From contig CAIRGJ010000039.1 of NCBI GenBank assembly GCA_903878085.1, forward strand, positions 1-59,977: a stretch of 59,977 nucleotides of DNA, written 5' to 3'. This DNA is from an uncultured Hyphomicrobiales bacterium. Its GTDB lineage: Bacteria; Pseudomonadota; Alphaproteobacteria; Rhizobiales; Xanthobacteraceae. This document shows, piece after piece, positions 35,832-44,298 of this stretch. The position numbers and the translations under genes are program-made. Numbering within the stretch: position 1 is the first letter of the stretch; every line of letters starts with the position of its first letter. The notes beneath the pieces were generated by a model that made no database searches, was not told the origin of the DNA, and saw nothing but the letters and a program-made list of their open reading frames with translations.

Positions 35832-36122
35832 CTATGCTGGCAATTCTCCGGCGAGATCGCGCCAGGCCGGATTGAATTCATTGATGAGTTTGAGCTTCCA
35901 GGCGCGCCGCCAGCGTTTCAAGCTGCGTTCGCGGGAGCGTGCTTCCGAAGCTGTTGGGTATTCTTCGACGTAAACCAAACGTGTCGCGCCGTGGTCAGAT
36001 GCAAAGCCGGGAGTCGCGCGTGTCTTGTGCTCAGAGATACGGCGCGCCAAGTCGTTAGTAAATCCGAGGTAAAGCACGCCATATCGTCGATTTGACAGGA
36101 TGTAAACGTAGCAAGGGCGCAT
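35832..36122 (-). CDS. Small GIY-YIG family nuclease
   Basis: A 96-residue single-domain protein. CYVYILSNRRYGVLYLGFTNDLARRISEHK is a variant GIY-YIG core (VYIL ... LYLGFT, with the Arg in LARRI), and EEYPTASEARSRERSLKRWRRAWKLKLI carries the conserved Glu and the basic helix. The family (YhbQ/UPF0213-like) includes structure-specific or homing-type endonucleases; the substrate here is unknown. It is unusual in being bracketed on both sides by palindromic repeats, with its start codon abutting one. Confidence 0.9.
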   Translation of the reverse strand: MRPCYVYILSNRRYGVLYLGFTNDLARRISEHKTRATPGFASDHGATRLVYVEEYPTASEARSRERSLKRWRRAWKLKLINEFNPAWRDLAGELPA

Positions 36123-36139
36123 CGCTGGCTGCCGTGCTC

Positions 36140-36228
36140 GTTACGGTCCCGGTTCTGCAGCGCATCACCATAGTGCGTCGAAGACGCGCGTGTACGCGCT
36201 TATTGTGACGCGCTGCGCCCGGGACAGG
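36140..36228. repeat. Palindromic repeat with inverted nested core
   Basis: The outer arms GTCCCGG / CCCGGGAC and GCAGCGC / GCGCTGC enclose, in reverse orientation, a relative of the AAGCGCG ... CGTCTTC ... CGC-CTATGG core (36164-36209) seen at 27014 and 32599. It lies between the GIY-YIG start and the next gene's stop. Confidence 0.7.
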
Positions 36229-36230
36229 TT

Positions 36231-37784
36231 CTACTTCCGCACGCAGATCATCCGCACCACCGACGCCTTGGCGTCTGACGCCTTGGGGTCGCCGGCCGGC
36301 GCGGGCGCGGCGGCAACATTATTCGCGGCGAGAAATCCGCGGATGGCTTCGGCGGGGACAAGGCGCACCGGCGGCGCGGACGGCTCGATGCTGGCCAGCA
36401 CGGCGTTGCGCATTTCCATCATGCCGAGGAAGCGGCCCTGGCCGTCGAGCGCGGCGGCGCCGGAAAATCCGGCCATCGGCACCGGCTGCCGTAGTTCGAT
36501 TCCCGTGCCGCCGACCAGCCGCGCCTTGATCTCGGTGAGCTTGCGGTCGCCTTGTTCCTTCGGATCCGGAATGCCGACCAAAGAAACATCGCCGCTCTTG
36601 CTGGCGTCCTGGGCAAACGACAATGGCGACAGCTGGCGCGGTCCATAGACCCGCAGCAGCGCCAGCCCGCTATCCTTGTCGTCGGCGATGCGCACGGCGT
36701 CGCCTAAGCCCGATGCGACGATCACCTGGCAGCCTTCGGTGAGCTTGCGGTCGGTGACGATGTGCCCTTGCGCGCTCACCACCAGTCCGTTGCCGTATTC
36801 GACCGACTTGGCCATTGCCGCGAACGGCGCGCTGCGCTCGGGAAACGGCGAGAAGGCCGACGCCATCGCCACCATCACCGGCGTGACGATGGTTTCCATC
36901 ATCTGGTCGTACATCATGGTGAAGCCGCGCACCTCGCCGTCGCGTAGCTGCGCCTTCACGGAAAATTTCTTGAGGCCCTGGAAACCGCTGATGAAGAAAC
37001 TGTCGTCGCGCAACACGCTGTATTCGACCTTGCGCGTCGCCGGCTCGCGCTTCTCCTGTTCGAACAGTGTGCTTAGCTTCAGTTCGCGGTCGGCGATGCG
37101 GAAGGTTTCCACCTGCACGTCGCCGTGCGCCGACGACCAGCGCGTGCCGCGCGGCGTTTCGTTCGCGTTCGGCACCATCTTGGTCGGCAGGCCGATGCGG
37201 ATGCCGGTCGCCGGATCGACCACGACGCTCCAGCCGAATTCCTGTTCATGGTTGCTCGCGGCGGCGAGCAGGTAGCCCCGCTCGGCATCGGTCAGCACGC
37301 CGGTGACCTTGCCCTTGCTGCGCTTCTGGTAATTCTTGATGGCGGCGACCATCGGGTCTTCGCCATTGGCAGCAGCGGCATAGTCGCCCGACCACAGCAG
37401 TGCGGCCTGGACCTTCTGGCGATCGGCGGCGGGAATTCCGGCGGCTGCAGCCGCCGCCGGTTCGGCCTTCGGCGGCTCCGCCTTCGCAAGCTCGGGCTTC
37501 TTCAGCTCAGGCTTGTTCGCTTCGGGTTTGGGCTCAATCGCTTTGGCCAGTTCCGGCCGCGGCGGCGGCAACTTGACCGGCTCGGCCTTCGCCAGGGTCG
37601 TGTTCGGCGCAACGGACTTGGTCGTTGCTGGCTTGGCGGCGGCTGGCTTTGCGGGGGCCGCTTTTGGCTCCGCCGGTTTTTCGGTAGCCGGTTTGAGCAA
37701 GTCTAAAATGCTCTTGGCCTCCTCGGCCTGCGCCGAAGCGCAGAGCAGGATCGGCAGCAACCCGAGGATCGGCAGGAGACGCAT
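36231..37784 (-). CDS. Secreted protein with degenerate trypsin-like (S1C) domain
   Basis: A 517-residue protein with a signal peptide (MRLLPILGLLPILLCASAQA), a long Pro/Ala/Lys/Glu repeat region (~30-115), a peptidoglycan-binding-like helical segment (~118-176: GVLTDAERGYL) and a C-terminal HtrA-like barrel (~328-500). Against the usual TNAHVVEGC and NDLALLRV, this protein has TDRKLTEGC (Lys347 at the His position) and SGLALLRV (Gly373 at the Asp position), while Ser441 in GFSGAAAL remains. It is therefore probably a non-proteolytic relative acting in the periplasm, perhaps as a binding module. Confidence 0.8.
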   Translation of the reverse strand: MRLLPILGLLPILLCASAQAEEAKSILDLLKPATEKPAEPKAAPAKPAAAKPATTKSVAPNTTLAKAEPVKLPPPRPELAKAIEPKPEANKPELKKPELAKAEPPKAEPAAAAAAGIPAADRQKVQAALLWSGDYAAAANGEDPMVAAIKNYQKRSKGKVTGVLTDAERGYLLAAASNHEQEFGWSVVVDPATGIRIGLPTKMVPNANETPRGTRWSSAHGDVQVETFRIADRELKLSTLFEQEKREPATRKVEYSVLRDDSFFISGFQGLKKFSVKAQLRDGEVRGFTMMYDQMMETIVTPVMVAMASAFSPFPERSAPFAAMAKSVEYGNGLVVSAQGHIVTDRKLTEGCQVIVASGLGDAVRIADDKDSGLALLRVYGPRQLSPLSFAQDASKSGDVSLVGIPDPKEQGDRKLTEIKARLVGGTGIELRQPVPMAGFSGAAALDGQGRFLGMMEMRNAVLASIEPSAPPVRLVPAEAIRGFLAANNVAAAPAPAGDPKASDAKASVVRMICVRK

Positions 37785-37893
37785 GTGTTAACAAAACCCT
37801 AACCGCGTTTGGGGGCACCTTAGAGCATCGCGCCCGAGGTGCAAGGCGGTGCTGGGCTGGCAAAAAGGCGCGTAACCCCATAGGGTTAACCTC

Positions 37894-38691
37894 ATGCTGG
37901 ACGCTCAGGAGCTCGAACGTTACGCGCGCCACATCGTGCTGCGCGAGGTTGGCGGGCCGGGCCAGGCCAAGCTCAAGGCCGCGCGCGTCCTGGTGATCGG
38001 CGCCGGGGGCTTAGGCGCCCCGGTGCTGCTTTATCTCGCCGCCGCCGGGGTCGGCACGCTCGGCGTGGTCGACGACGACACGGTGTCGCTGTCGAACCTG
38101 CAGCGCCAGGTGATCTTTGCCACGCCCGACATCGGCCTGCGCAAGGTCGACAGCGCCGAGGCCGCGATCGCGCGGCTCAATCCGCATGTATCGGTCGAGA
38201 CCCATATGATGCGTCTCGACGCGAGTAATGCGCTCGACCTGATTTCAAAATACGACGTCGTTGCCGATGGCTCCGACAATTTCGCCACGCGCTATCTGGT
38301 GTCCGACGCCTGCTACTTTGCCAAGAAGCCGCTGGTCACCGCCGCGGTCGGCATTTTTGATGGCTCGCTCACCACCTTGCGCGCGCACGAGACGCGCGAT
38401 GGCGTGCGTAATCCGACCTACCGTTGTCTGTTCCCCGAGCCGCCGCCGCCCGGCACGATACCGGCTTGCGCCGAAGCCGGCATTCTCGGCGCGCTGCCGG
38501 GCATTCTCGGTTCGATGATGGCGCTGGAAGTCATCCGCGAGATCGTCGGCTTCGGCGAAGGCCTGGTCGGCCGGCTGCTGATGGTCGACGCCCGCTCGAT
38601 GCGGTTCGAGACGTTGAATTACGCGTGGGACAAGGACAACCCGCTGTCAGGCGAAAAGCCGACGATCAGGAATCTGTCGATACATAAATGA
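37894..38691 (+). CDS. moeB: HesA/MoeB/ThiF family adenylyltransferase
   Basis: A 265-residue E1-like enzyme that adenylates the C-terminal Gly-Gly of a sulfur-carrier protein (MoaD or ThiS). The ATP site is VIGAGGLGAPVLLYLAAAGVG, with VVDDDTVSLSNLQRQVIF and DGSDNFATRYL. The zinc CxxC pairs of E. coli MoeB are not complete; YRCLFPEPPPPGTIPACAEAG retains one segment only. No molybdopterin or thiamin genes are near, so MoeB versus ThiF cannot be decided from context. It diverges from the degenerate protease gene across a 109-bp gap. Confidence 0.88.
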   Translation: MLDAQELERYARHIVLREVGGPGQAKLKAARVLVIGAGGLGAPVLLYLAAAGVGTLGVVDDDTVSLSNLQRQVIFATPDIGLRKVDSAEAAIARLNPHVSVETHMMRLDASNALDLISKYDVVADGSDNFATRYLVSDACYFAKKPLVTAAVGIFDGSLTTLRAHETRDGVRNPTYRCLFPEPPPPGTIPACAEAGILGALPGILGSMMALEVIREIVGFGEGLVGRLLMVDARSMRFETLNYAWDKDNPLSGEKPTIRNLSIHK

Positions 38692-38697
38692 CTGTTA

Positions 38698-38812
38698 TGC
38701 CCGCGCAGGCGGGCATCCAGCAATCGCGATCGTCAGAGGTTCTCGCGCGACGTTTGATGTTAGCGTTTACTGGATCATCCGCCTTCGCGGATGATGACAG
38801 CGGAATTGGACG
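38698..38812. repeat. Palindromic repeat after moeB
   Basis: ATGCCCGCGCAGGCGGGCAT is a perfect-type hairpin directly after the gene, and ATCATCCGCCTTCGCGGATGAT forms a second. They are related in design to the repeat at 30064-30120 and lie in the convergent gap before the dehydrogenase gene. Confidence 0.65.
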
Positions 38813-38821
38813 CGCGTTCGC

Positions 38822-39823
38822 TTACAACATACTCGGCAAGACACGATCCGGCGGCCGATGGCCGTCCATGAAGGTCTTGATGTTGATGATGACCTTCTCG
38901 CCCATGTCAACGCGGCCTTCCATCGTGGCCGAGCCCATATGCGGCAGCACCAACACTTTGCCGGCGCGCGCCAGCTTGACCAGCTTCGGGTTGATCGCCG
39001 GCTCGTGCTCGAACACGTCGAGACCGGCGCCGGCGAGTTCGCCCACTTCCAGCATGCGAGCCAGCGCATTTTCGTCGATCATTTCGCCGCGTGCGGTGTT
39101 CACGACGTAGGCTTCCGGCCGCATCATCTTCAGCCGCCGTGCCGACAGCAGATGATAGGTCGCCGGTGTGTGCGGGCAATTCACCGAGACGATGTCCATG
39201 CGCGCCAGCATCTGGTCGAGGCTTTCCCAATACGTGGCGTCGAGATCTTCCTCGATCTTGGGCGCGACCTTGCGGCGGTTGTGATAGTGGATCTGCAGAC
39301 CGAAGGCGCGCGCGCGGCGCGCCACAGCCTGGCCGATCCGGCCCATGCCGATGATGCCGAGGCGCTTGCCCCAGATGCGGTGGCCGAGCATCCAGGTCGG
39401 CGACCAGCCGGCCCAATTCTTGTCGGTCGTAAGCACGGCCGCGCCTTCCACCAGACGCCGCGGCACCGCCAGGATCAGCGCCATGGTCATGTCGGCGGTA
39501 TCTTCGGTCAGCACGCCCGGCGTATTGGTGACGGTGATGCCGCGCTGAACCGCGGTGACGACATCGATATTATCGACGCCGTTGCCGAAATTGGCGATCA
39601 GCTTGAGTTGCTCGCCCGACTTGCCGAGCACCGCGGCATCGATGCGGTCGGTCACCGTCGGCACCAGCACGTCGGCGGTCTGCACCGCGTCGGCGAGTTC
39701 ATGCGCAGTCATCGGTTTGTCGTCGGCATTGAGCCGGGCGTCGAAAAGTTCCCGCATTCGCAGCTCGACGCTGTCGGGCAGTTTGCGGGTGACGACCACC
39801 ACCGGCTTCTTGTTCTTTGCCAT
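38822..39823 (-). CDS. D-2-hydroxyacid dehydrogenase (glyoxylate reductase-like)
   Basis: A 333-residue NAD(P)-dependent dehydrogenase of the D-isomer 2-hydroxyacid family. The Rossmann motif is LGIIGMGRIGQAVARRARAFG; the catalytic Arg is near IANFGNGVDNID, the Glu follows in the FEHEPAINP loop and the His is in VLPHMGSAT. The NHR in HYHNRRKV after the second strand suggests NADP(H) preference. Overall similarity favours glyoxylate or hydroxypyruvate reductase, but phosphoglycerate dehydrogenase-like substrates cannot be ruled out. The N-terminus has MAKNKKPVVVVTRKLPDSVE. Confidence 0.9.
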   Translation of the reverse strand: MAKNKKPVVVVTRKLPDSVELRMRELFDARLNADDKPMTAHELADAVQTADVLVPTVTDRIDAAVLGKSGEQLKLIANFGNGVDNIDVVTAVQRGITVTNTPGVLTEDTADMTMALILAVPRRLVEGAAVLTTDKNWAGWSPTWMLGHRIWGKRLGIIGMGRIGQAVARRARAFGLQIHYHNRRKVAPKIEEDLDATYWESLDQMLARMDIVSVNCPHTPATYHLLSARRLKMMRPEAYVVNTARGEMIDENALARMLEVGELAGAGLDVFEHEPAINPKLVKLARAGKVLVLPHMGSATMEGRVDMGEKVIINIKTFMDGHRPPDRVLPSML

Positions 39824-39952
39824 GCTCTTTTACCGCAAGTTTGGCGGTGCTTTTGCCGCCAAAGGACGCGCCGTTCAGGCCTCTTTAACCGTGCTCGCCC
39901 ACACTGCGGCGCAAGCGCGGGACGGGTCGAAATCCAACCATTTTCCTACCAG

Positions 39953-40507
39953 ATGGCAGTGACAACACAAAGCTTTCGGGCCGCCCGCAAGGCCCTGGGC
40001 CGCGCTATGCTTGCCGGCGGGGTGCTGGTGGCGCTGGCCGGCACCGCTTGGGGCGCCGGCGAAGGGTCGACCGGCTCGGTCAGCGGGCTGCCGGTGCCGC
40101 GCTTCGTCAGCCTAAAGTCGGATCGGGTCAATGTCCGCTCGGGCCCGAACAAGGATCAGGAGGTGCGTTGGGTCTATACCCGCGCCGGCATGCCGGTCGA
40201 GGTCACCGCCGAATTCGAGAACTGGCGCCGCATCCGCGATTGGGAAGGTGCGGAGGGCTGGGTCTACCACTCGCTGCTCAGCGGCCGGCGCAGTGCCGTG
40301 GTGGTGCCGACCTTGAAGGACGATCTGGTGCCGCTGTACGAAAACACCGATGTCGAATCCGCCGTGGTGGCCCGCCTGCAATCCGGCGTGCTCGGCCAGT
40401 TGAAATCCTGCAACGGCGCGTGGTGCGAATTCAACGGCAAGAACTTCAGCGGCTGGATCAAGCAGGAGCGGCTGTGGGGCGCCTACCCGAACGAGAAAGT
40501 CGACTGA
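39953..40507 (+). CDS. Exported bacterial SH3-domain protein
   Basis: A 184-residue protein with a signal peptide or anchor (MLAGGVLVALAGTAWGAGEG) and a bacterial SH3 (SH3b/SH3_4) domain at ~50-115: DRVNVRSGPNKDQEVRWVYTRAGMPVEV and WEGAEGWVYHSLLSG. A second, weaker SH3-like repeat follows (LYENTDVESAVVARLQSGVLGQL, FSGWIKQERLWG). Such proteins bind cell-wall peptides in the periplasm. The ATG at 39953 is chosen; the frame extends upstream opposite the dehydrogenase gene only by chance. Confidence 0.85.
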   Translation: MAVTTQSFRAARKALGRAMLAGGVLVALAGTAWGAGEGSTGSVSGLPVPRFVSLKSDRVNVRSGPNKDQEVRWVYTRAGMPVEVTAEFENWRRIRDWEGAEGWVYHSLLSGRRSAVVVPTLKDDLVPLYENTDVESAVVARLQSGVLGQLKSCNGAWCEFNGKNFSGWIKQERLWGAYPNEKVD

Positions 40508-40522
40508 CCGCGTGGTCGCGGG

Positions 40523-41206
40523 CTAGCCGCCGATCCCAAATATTTCGCGAAAATTGCGCTCGCCTTTGGTGGTGACCTTCACCGCGCGCGTACCTTCGAC
40601 GCGCTTGATCCAGCCAGCGTCAAAACAATGCGTGCATAGCGCCGCGCCGACGGCGCCGGCCAAATGCGGGCGCCGCTCGCTCCAGTCCAGGCAGGGGCGG
40701 CACAGCAGACGGCCTTTGCGTTTACCGCGCGCCTCGAGATCGATGCCGAGTCGTTGCAAGAGGGCGACGCCACTGTCGGTGACGATGCCGGCGTCGGGCG
40801 CCAGCTCAATCTGACCGCGCGCCACCATGGCATCGGCAAGCGCCACGCCGAGATGATCGTAGCAAGTACGCGCCGCGCGCATGGCTGCGTCGCGCGGACC
40901 GACGAACGCTTTAATTCGCGGCGGTTCGGCGTCGGCGGCCACTTGCATGATGCTTTCCAGCATTCGTGCGACGGCGGGCGTAGCGAGGCGGTGGTAGCGG
41001 TGGCGGCCTTGTTTTTCGACGGCGATGAGGCCGGCCACGGTCAAGCGCGCCAAATGGCCGCTCGCTGTTTGCGGCGTGATGCCGGCCACGCGCGCCAGTT
41101 CGGACGCCGTCAAGGCGCGGCCGTCCATCAATGCGTTGAGCATGCCGGCGCGCGCCGGGTCGCCGGCAGCGGTGGCAATTTCCGCAAATACGGCGGTTCT
41201 GGTCAT
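40523..41206 (-). CDS. ArsR-family regulator with C-terminal zinc-ribbon-like module
   Basis: A 227-residue protein. The N-terminal winged helix (FAEIATAAGDPARAGMLNALMDG, ASELARVAGITPQTASGHLARL) is ArsR-like. A C-terminal extension carries CRPC and CTHC spaced 18 residues apart, a possible zinc ribbon, and ends RNFREIFGIGG. This two-part layout is seen in uncharacterised ArsR-like proteins. The inducer and targets are unknown. It is divergent from a small DUF1127 gene and convergent with the SH3 gene. Confidence 0.85.
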   Translation of the reverse strand: MTRTAVFAEIATAAGDPARAGMLNALMDGRALTASELARVAGITPQTASGHLARLTVAGLIAVEKQGRHRYHRLATPAVARMLESIMQVAADAEPPRIKAFVGPRDAAMRAARTCYDHLGVALADAMVARGQIELAPDAGIVTDSGVALLQRLGIDLEARGKRKGRLLCRPCLDWSERRPHLAGAVGAALCTHCFDAGWIKRVEGTRAVKVTTKGERNFREIFGIGG

Positions 41207-41306
41207 TACCGGCCTCCCAGCATCGCCGCGAGTTTAGGCCGTCCCGCAACGAAATGCTTCGGCCGTCACCGTAACATTTTCACCCGCCGCCACGCAGTGT
41301 GCGGCC

Positions 41307-41510
41307 ATGACAATAGCCGAACAACGGTGCGCCATATGGCGAAGGCAACGGCATTTGCTGCCAGCCATGCGTGCCACGGTCGCCATTTGGCTTAGGCGCG
41401 CGGCAACACGAAGGGCCTTGCGCGGACTCGATGCATCTCTATTGGCGGATATCGGCCGAACCGAAAAAGAGCGGCGGCACGAATGTGCAAAGTGGTTCTG
41501 GCAAAAATAA
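41307..41510 (+). CDS. DUF1127 (YjiS-like) small protein
   Basis: A 67-residue basic protein whose second half, RALRGLDASLLADIGRTEKERRHECAKWFW, is the DUF1127 motif. Related small arginine-rich proteins affect RNA turnover or phosphate/carbon metabolism in Agrobacterium and Rhodobacter; the function here is not known. It has no close partner and ends just before the terminator at 41512-41534. Confidence 0.8.
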   Translation: MTIAEQRCAIWRRQRHLLPAMRATVAIWLRRAATRRALRGLDASLLADIGRTEKERRHECAKWFWQK

Positions 41511-41511
41511 A

Positions 41512-41534
41512 AAGCCGCGCACGAGGCGCGGCTT
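41512..41534 (-). terminator. Intrinsic terminator of irr
   Basis: Arms AAGCCGCGC / GCGCGGCTT with a 5-nt loop; on the minus strand the stem is followed by TTTTTATTTTT. It lies 22 bp after the irr stop. On the plus strand it is less convincing because no T-run follows. Confidence 0.85.
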
Positions 41535-41556
41535 AAACTTCAAGACCTGAAAGCGA

Positions 41557-42045
41557 TTACTTCTTGCGCCGCAGCCGCACAACCACGTCGACGCGCGTGA
41601 TTTCGTAGCCTTCCGGCGCCGCCGGTGTCTTGCCGACCAGCACTTCAGCGCTGGGGATGTCGAGCAGTTCATCCTCGCCTTCGACGAAGAAGTGATGATG
41701 CGCGGAGGCATTGGTGTCGAAATAGGCCTTGGACCCGTCCACGGCGACCTGTCGCAGCAGGCCGACTTCGGTGAACTGGTGCAGCGTGTTGTAAATGGTC
41801 GCCAGCGACACCGGGACTTTGGCGCGGGTCGCTTCTTCGTACAGCGCCTCGGCGGTGAGGTGGCGGTCGCCTTTGCCGAACAGGATCCAGCCCAGCGCCA
41901 TGCGCTGGCGGGTGGGGCGCAGGCCAACTTTGCGCAGCATCGATTTGACGTCGTGCCAGGGGCAACCGGTAAGGTCGGTGCGACCGGACGTCGGCACGGC
42001 GTCGGCCTTGGCAAGTGGCATCGCTATGTTACGCATCTGACTCAT
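41557..42045 (-). CDS. irr: Iron response regulator Irr (Fur family, haem-responsive)
   Basis: A 162-residue Fur-family regulator. The haem regulatory motif GCPWHDV lies at residues 27-33 (Cys28) and the second haem site is the HHH cluster in NASAHHHFF. The DNA-binding part LRPTRQRMALGWILFGKGDRHLTAEALYEEA and the C-terminal LRRKK match Bradyrhizobium Irr. The ATG at 42045 is preferred because it places Cys28 as in that protein (Cys29); a longer upstream frame is probably not translated. Irr acts under iron limitation and is degraded on haem binding. It diverges from the fab operon. Confidence 0.93.
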   Translation of the reverse strand: MSQMRNIAMPLAKADAVPTSGRTDLTGCPWHDVKSMLRKVGLRPTRQRMALGWILFGKGDRHLTAEALYEEATRAKVPVSLATIYNTLHQFTEVGLLRQVAVDGSKAYFDTNASAHHHFFVEGEDELLDIPSAEVLVGKTPAAPEGYEITRVDVVVRLRRKK

Positions 42046-42286
42046 GATTCCGGCCATTTTGGCCACCTTCGAGAAGGCCGACGAAACCCGTTTCATCTGC
42101 AACATATACGCAATGGCACCCCAGATGCAACTGCTTCGCAATTTCCAAAGGCGGCCAATTTGCCGCAGTTTTCGCGGGATTTGTGGCGATCCCGGCTTGG
42201 CCGCCATCTTTGCCCCTCAGCCCCGGTGTGTTAGGAATTCGCCGTGAAAAATCAGGCAGCAAACGCCGCTCGGAAAGACAAGACTC

Positions 42287-42820
42287 ATGGATAATCGGCG
42301 TTCCAGCTTCGGCTACGAGGATCTCTTGGCGTGTGGCCGCGGCGAATTGTTCGGCCCCGGAAACGCGCAATTGCCGCTGCCGCCGATGCTGATGTTCGAC
42401 CGCATTACCGAGATTTCCGAGACGGGCGGCGAGCACGGCAAGGGCATGGTGCGCGCCGAGCTCGACGTGAAGCCGGACCTCTGGTTTTTCCTTTGTCATT
42501 TCAAGGGCGACCCGGTGATGCCCGGCTGCCTCGGCCTCGACGCGATGTGGCAGATGGTCGGCTTTTTCCTCGGCTGGCTGGGCTCACCCGGCAAGGGTCG
42601 CGCGCTCGGCATGGGCGAGGTGAAGTTTTCCGGCCAAGTGCTGCCCAGCGTGAAAAAGATCGTCTACGGCGTCGACTTCAAGCGGGTGATGCGCTCGAAA
42701 CTGGTGCTCGGGATCGCCGATGGCTGGCTTTCTGCCGACGGCACCGTGATTTACAAAGCGAGCGACCTCAAGGTCGGCCTGTTCAAGCAGGAAGAAGCGT
42801 TACAGCCGAGCGGCGCCTGA
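42287..42820 (+). CDS. fabA: 3-hydroxydecanoyl-ACP dehydratase/isomerase
   Basis: A 177-residue hot-dog enzyme that dehydrates 3-hydroxyacyl-ACP and isomerises the C10 product to make unsaturated fatty acids. The catalytic His71 ([14 protein letters not shown]) and Asp85 (GLDAMWQM) are present. It starts 241 bp from the divergent irr start. The fabA-fabB-fabI order is a single transcription unit in this order. The AUG start has the family N-terminus [20 protein letters not shown]. Confidence 0.96.
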   Translation: MDNRRSSFGYEDLLACGRGELFGPGNAQLPLPPMLMFDRITEISETGGEHGKGMVRAELDVKPDLWFFLCHFKGDPVMPGCLGLDAMWQMVGFFLGWLGSPGKGRALGMGEVKFSGQVLPSVKKIVYGVDFKRVMRSKLVLGIADGWLSADGTVIYKASDLKVGLFKQEEALQPSGA

Positions 42821-42945
42821 CGCAGCGCGGCAGGGCGGTGCTTTCTGTCGGCGCACGCGAAGAGTGTACTTGCGCGGTTGCCTCGGGCGGCCCAAATGTG
42901 GGCCAATCATCGATATTCCGCGGCTTTAGGTAAGGAAATACGGCC

Positions 42946-44166
42946 ATGAGACGAGTCGTCGTGACCGGGATGGGCATTGTTTCATCCATCGGCAACAACA
43001 CCCAGGAAGTTCTCGCCAGTTTGCGCGAAGCCAAATCCGGCATCTCGCGCGCGGAGGAATTCGCCAGCCACGGCTTCCGATGCCAGGTGCAGGGCATGCC
43101 GACGCTCGATCCGGCAGGCTCGATCGATCGCCGCGCCATGCGTTTCCTCGGCCCGGGCTCGGCCTGGAACCACGTCGCGATGGAACAGGCGATCCGCGAT
43201 AGCGGCGTCGAGGAAAAAGATATCGTCAATCCGCGTACCGGCATTGTGATGGGCTCGGGCGGTCCTTCGACCAGTGTGCTGGTCGAAGCCGCCGACATCA
43301 CGCGCAAAAACAATTCGCCCAAACGCATCGGCCCCTTCGCCGTGCCGAAGGTCATGTCGTCGACCGCATCGGCGACGCTCGCCACCTGGTTCAAGATCAA
43401 GGGCGTGAACTATTCGATCTCGTCGGCCTGCGCGACCTCCAACCATTGTATCGGCAACGCCGCCGAACTCATTCAATGGGGCAAGCAGGACATGGTGTTC
43501 GCCGGCGGCTCGGAAGAGCTGCACTGGACGCTGTCGAACATGTTCGACGCCATGGGCGCGATGTCGACGAAGTATAACGACACGCCGGCCACCGCCTCGC
43601 GCGCCTACGACAAGGACCGCGACGGCTTCGTCATCGCCGGCGGCGCCGGCGTGCTGGTGCTGGAAGAACTCGAACATGCCCGCGCGAGAGGTGCAAAGAT
43701 TTACGCAGAAATAGCCGGCTACGGCGCGACCTCGGACGGCGACGACATGGTGGCGCCGTCGGGCGAAGGCGCGATGCGCTGCATGAAGATGGCGCTCGAA
43801 ACCTGCAAGGTGCCGATCGATTACATCAACCCGCACGCCACCGCGACGCCGGTCGGCGACGCCGCCGAGATCGGGGCGATCCGTCAGGTGTTCGGCGACA
43901 AGTGTCCGCCGATTTCGGCCACAAAATCGCTGTCCGGCCACTCGCTCGGCGCCGCCGGCGTGCAGGAGGCGATTTACTCACTGCTGATGATGAACAACGG
44001 CTTCCTGTGCGAGAGCGCCAATATCCAGACCATCGATCCCGCCTTCGCCGACATGCCGATTTTGCGCGAGCGCAAGGACAACGTGAAGCTCGGCGCCGTG
44101 CTGTCGAACTCGTTCGGCTTCGGCGGCACCAACGCCTCGATCGTGCTCAAGCACGTGGATGCTTAG
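42946..44166 (+). CDS. fabB: 3-oxoacyl-ACP synthase I
   Basis: A 406-residue condensing enzyme that extends cis-unsaturated acyl-ACPs. The catalytic Cys162 is in [10 protein letters not shown], and the two His are in [11 protein letters not shown] and [11 protein letters not shown]. The N-terminal [13 protein letters not shown] and the C-terminal [11 protein letters not shown] are typical. An AGGTAAGGA site precedes the ATG. It lies 125 bp after fabA. Confidence 0.96.
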   Translation: MRRVVVTGMGIVSSIGNNTQEVLASLREAKSGISRAEEFASHGFRCQVQGMPTLDPAGSIDRRAMRFLGPGSAWNHVAMEQAIRDSGVEEKDIVNPRTGIVMGSGGPSTSVLVEAADITRKNNSPKRIGPFAVPKVMSSTASATLATWFKIKGVNYSISSACATSNHCIGNAAELIQWGKQDMVFAGGSEELHWTLSNMFDAMGAMSTKYNDTPATASRAYDKDRDGFVIAGGAGVLVLEELEHARARGAKIYAEIAGYGATSDGDDMVAPSGEGAMRCMKMALETCKVPIDYINPHATATPVGDAAEIGAIRQVFGDKCPPISATKSLSGHSLGAAGVQEAIYSLLMMNNGFLCESANIQTIDPAFADMPILRERKDNVKLGAVLSNSFGFGGTNASIVLKHVDA

Positions 44167-44196
44167 TTGATGCATTGCACGAAGGTAATAGTTATC

Positions 44197-44283
44197 GTCA
44201 TGGCCGGGCTTGTCCCGGCCATCCACGTCTTTAATAGCAAGTAAGAAAGTCGTGGATGCCCGGCACAAGGCCGGGCATGACGG
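44197..44283. repeat. Palindromic repeat between fabB and fabI
   Basis: The outer arms GTCATGGCCGGGC / GCCCGGCATGAC and inner arms CCACG / CGTGG form a long hairpin. The TGGCCGGGCTTGTCCCGGCCA half is shared with the composites at 8478 and 34622. Confidence 0.7.
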
Positions 44284-44298
44284 CGGAGAGGTTGAGAC

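Noticed and set aside
35646-36095. Plus-strand open frame over the repeats and the GIY-YIG gene
   Set aside because: It is translated through palindromic repeats and the antisense of a recognisable nuclease.
34622-38812. CRISPR-like array from the many repeats
   Set aside because: Repeats are palindromic, irregularly spaced and of several families. There are no uniform spacers and no cas genes.
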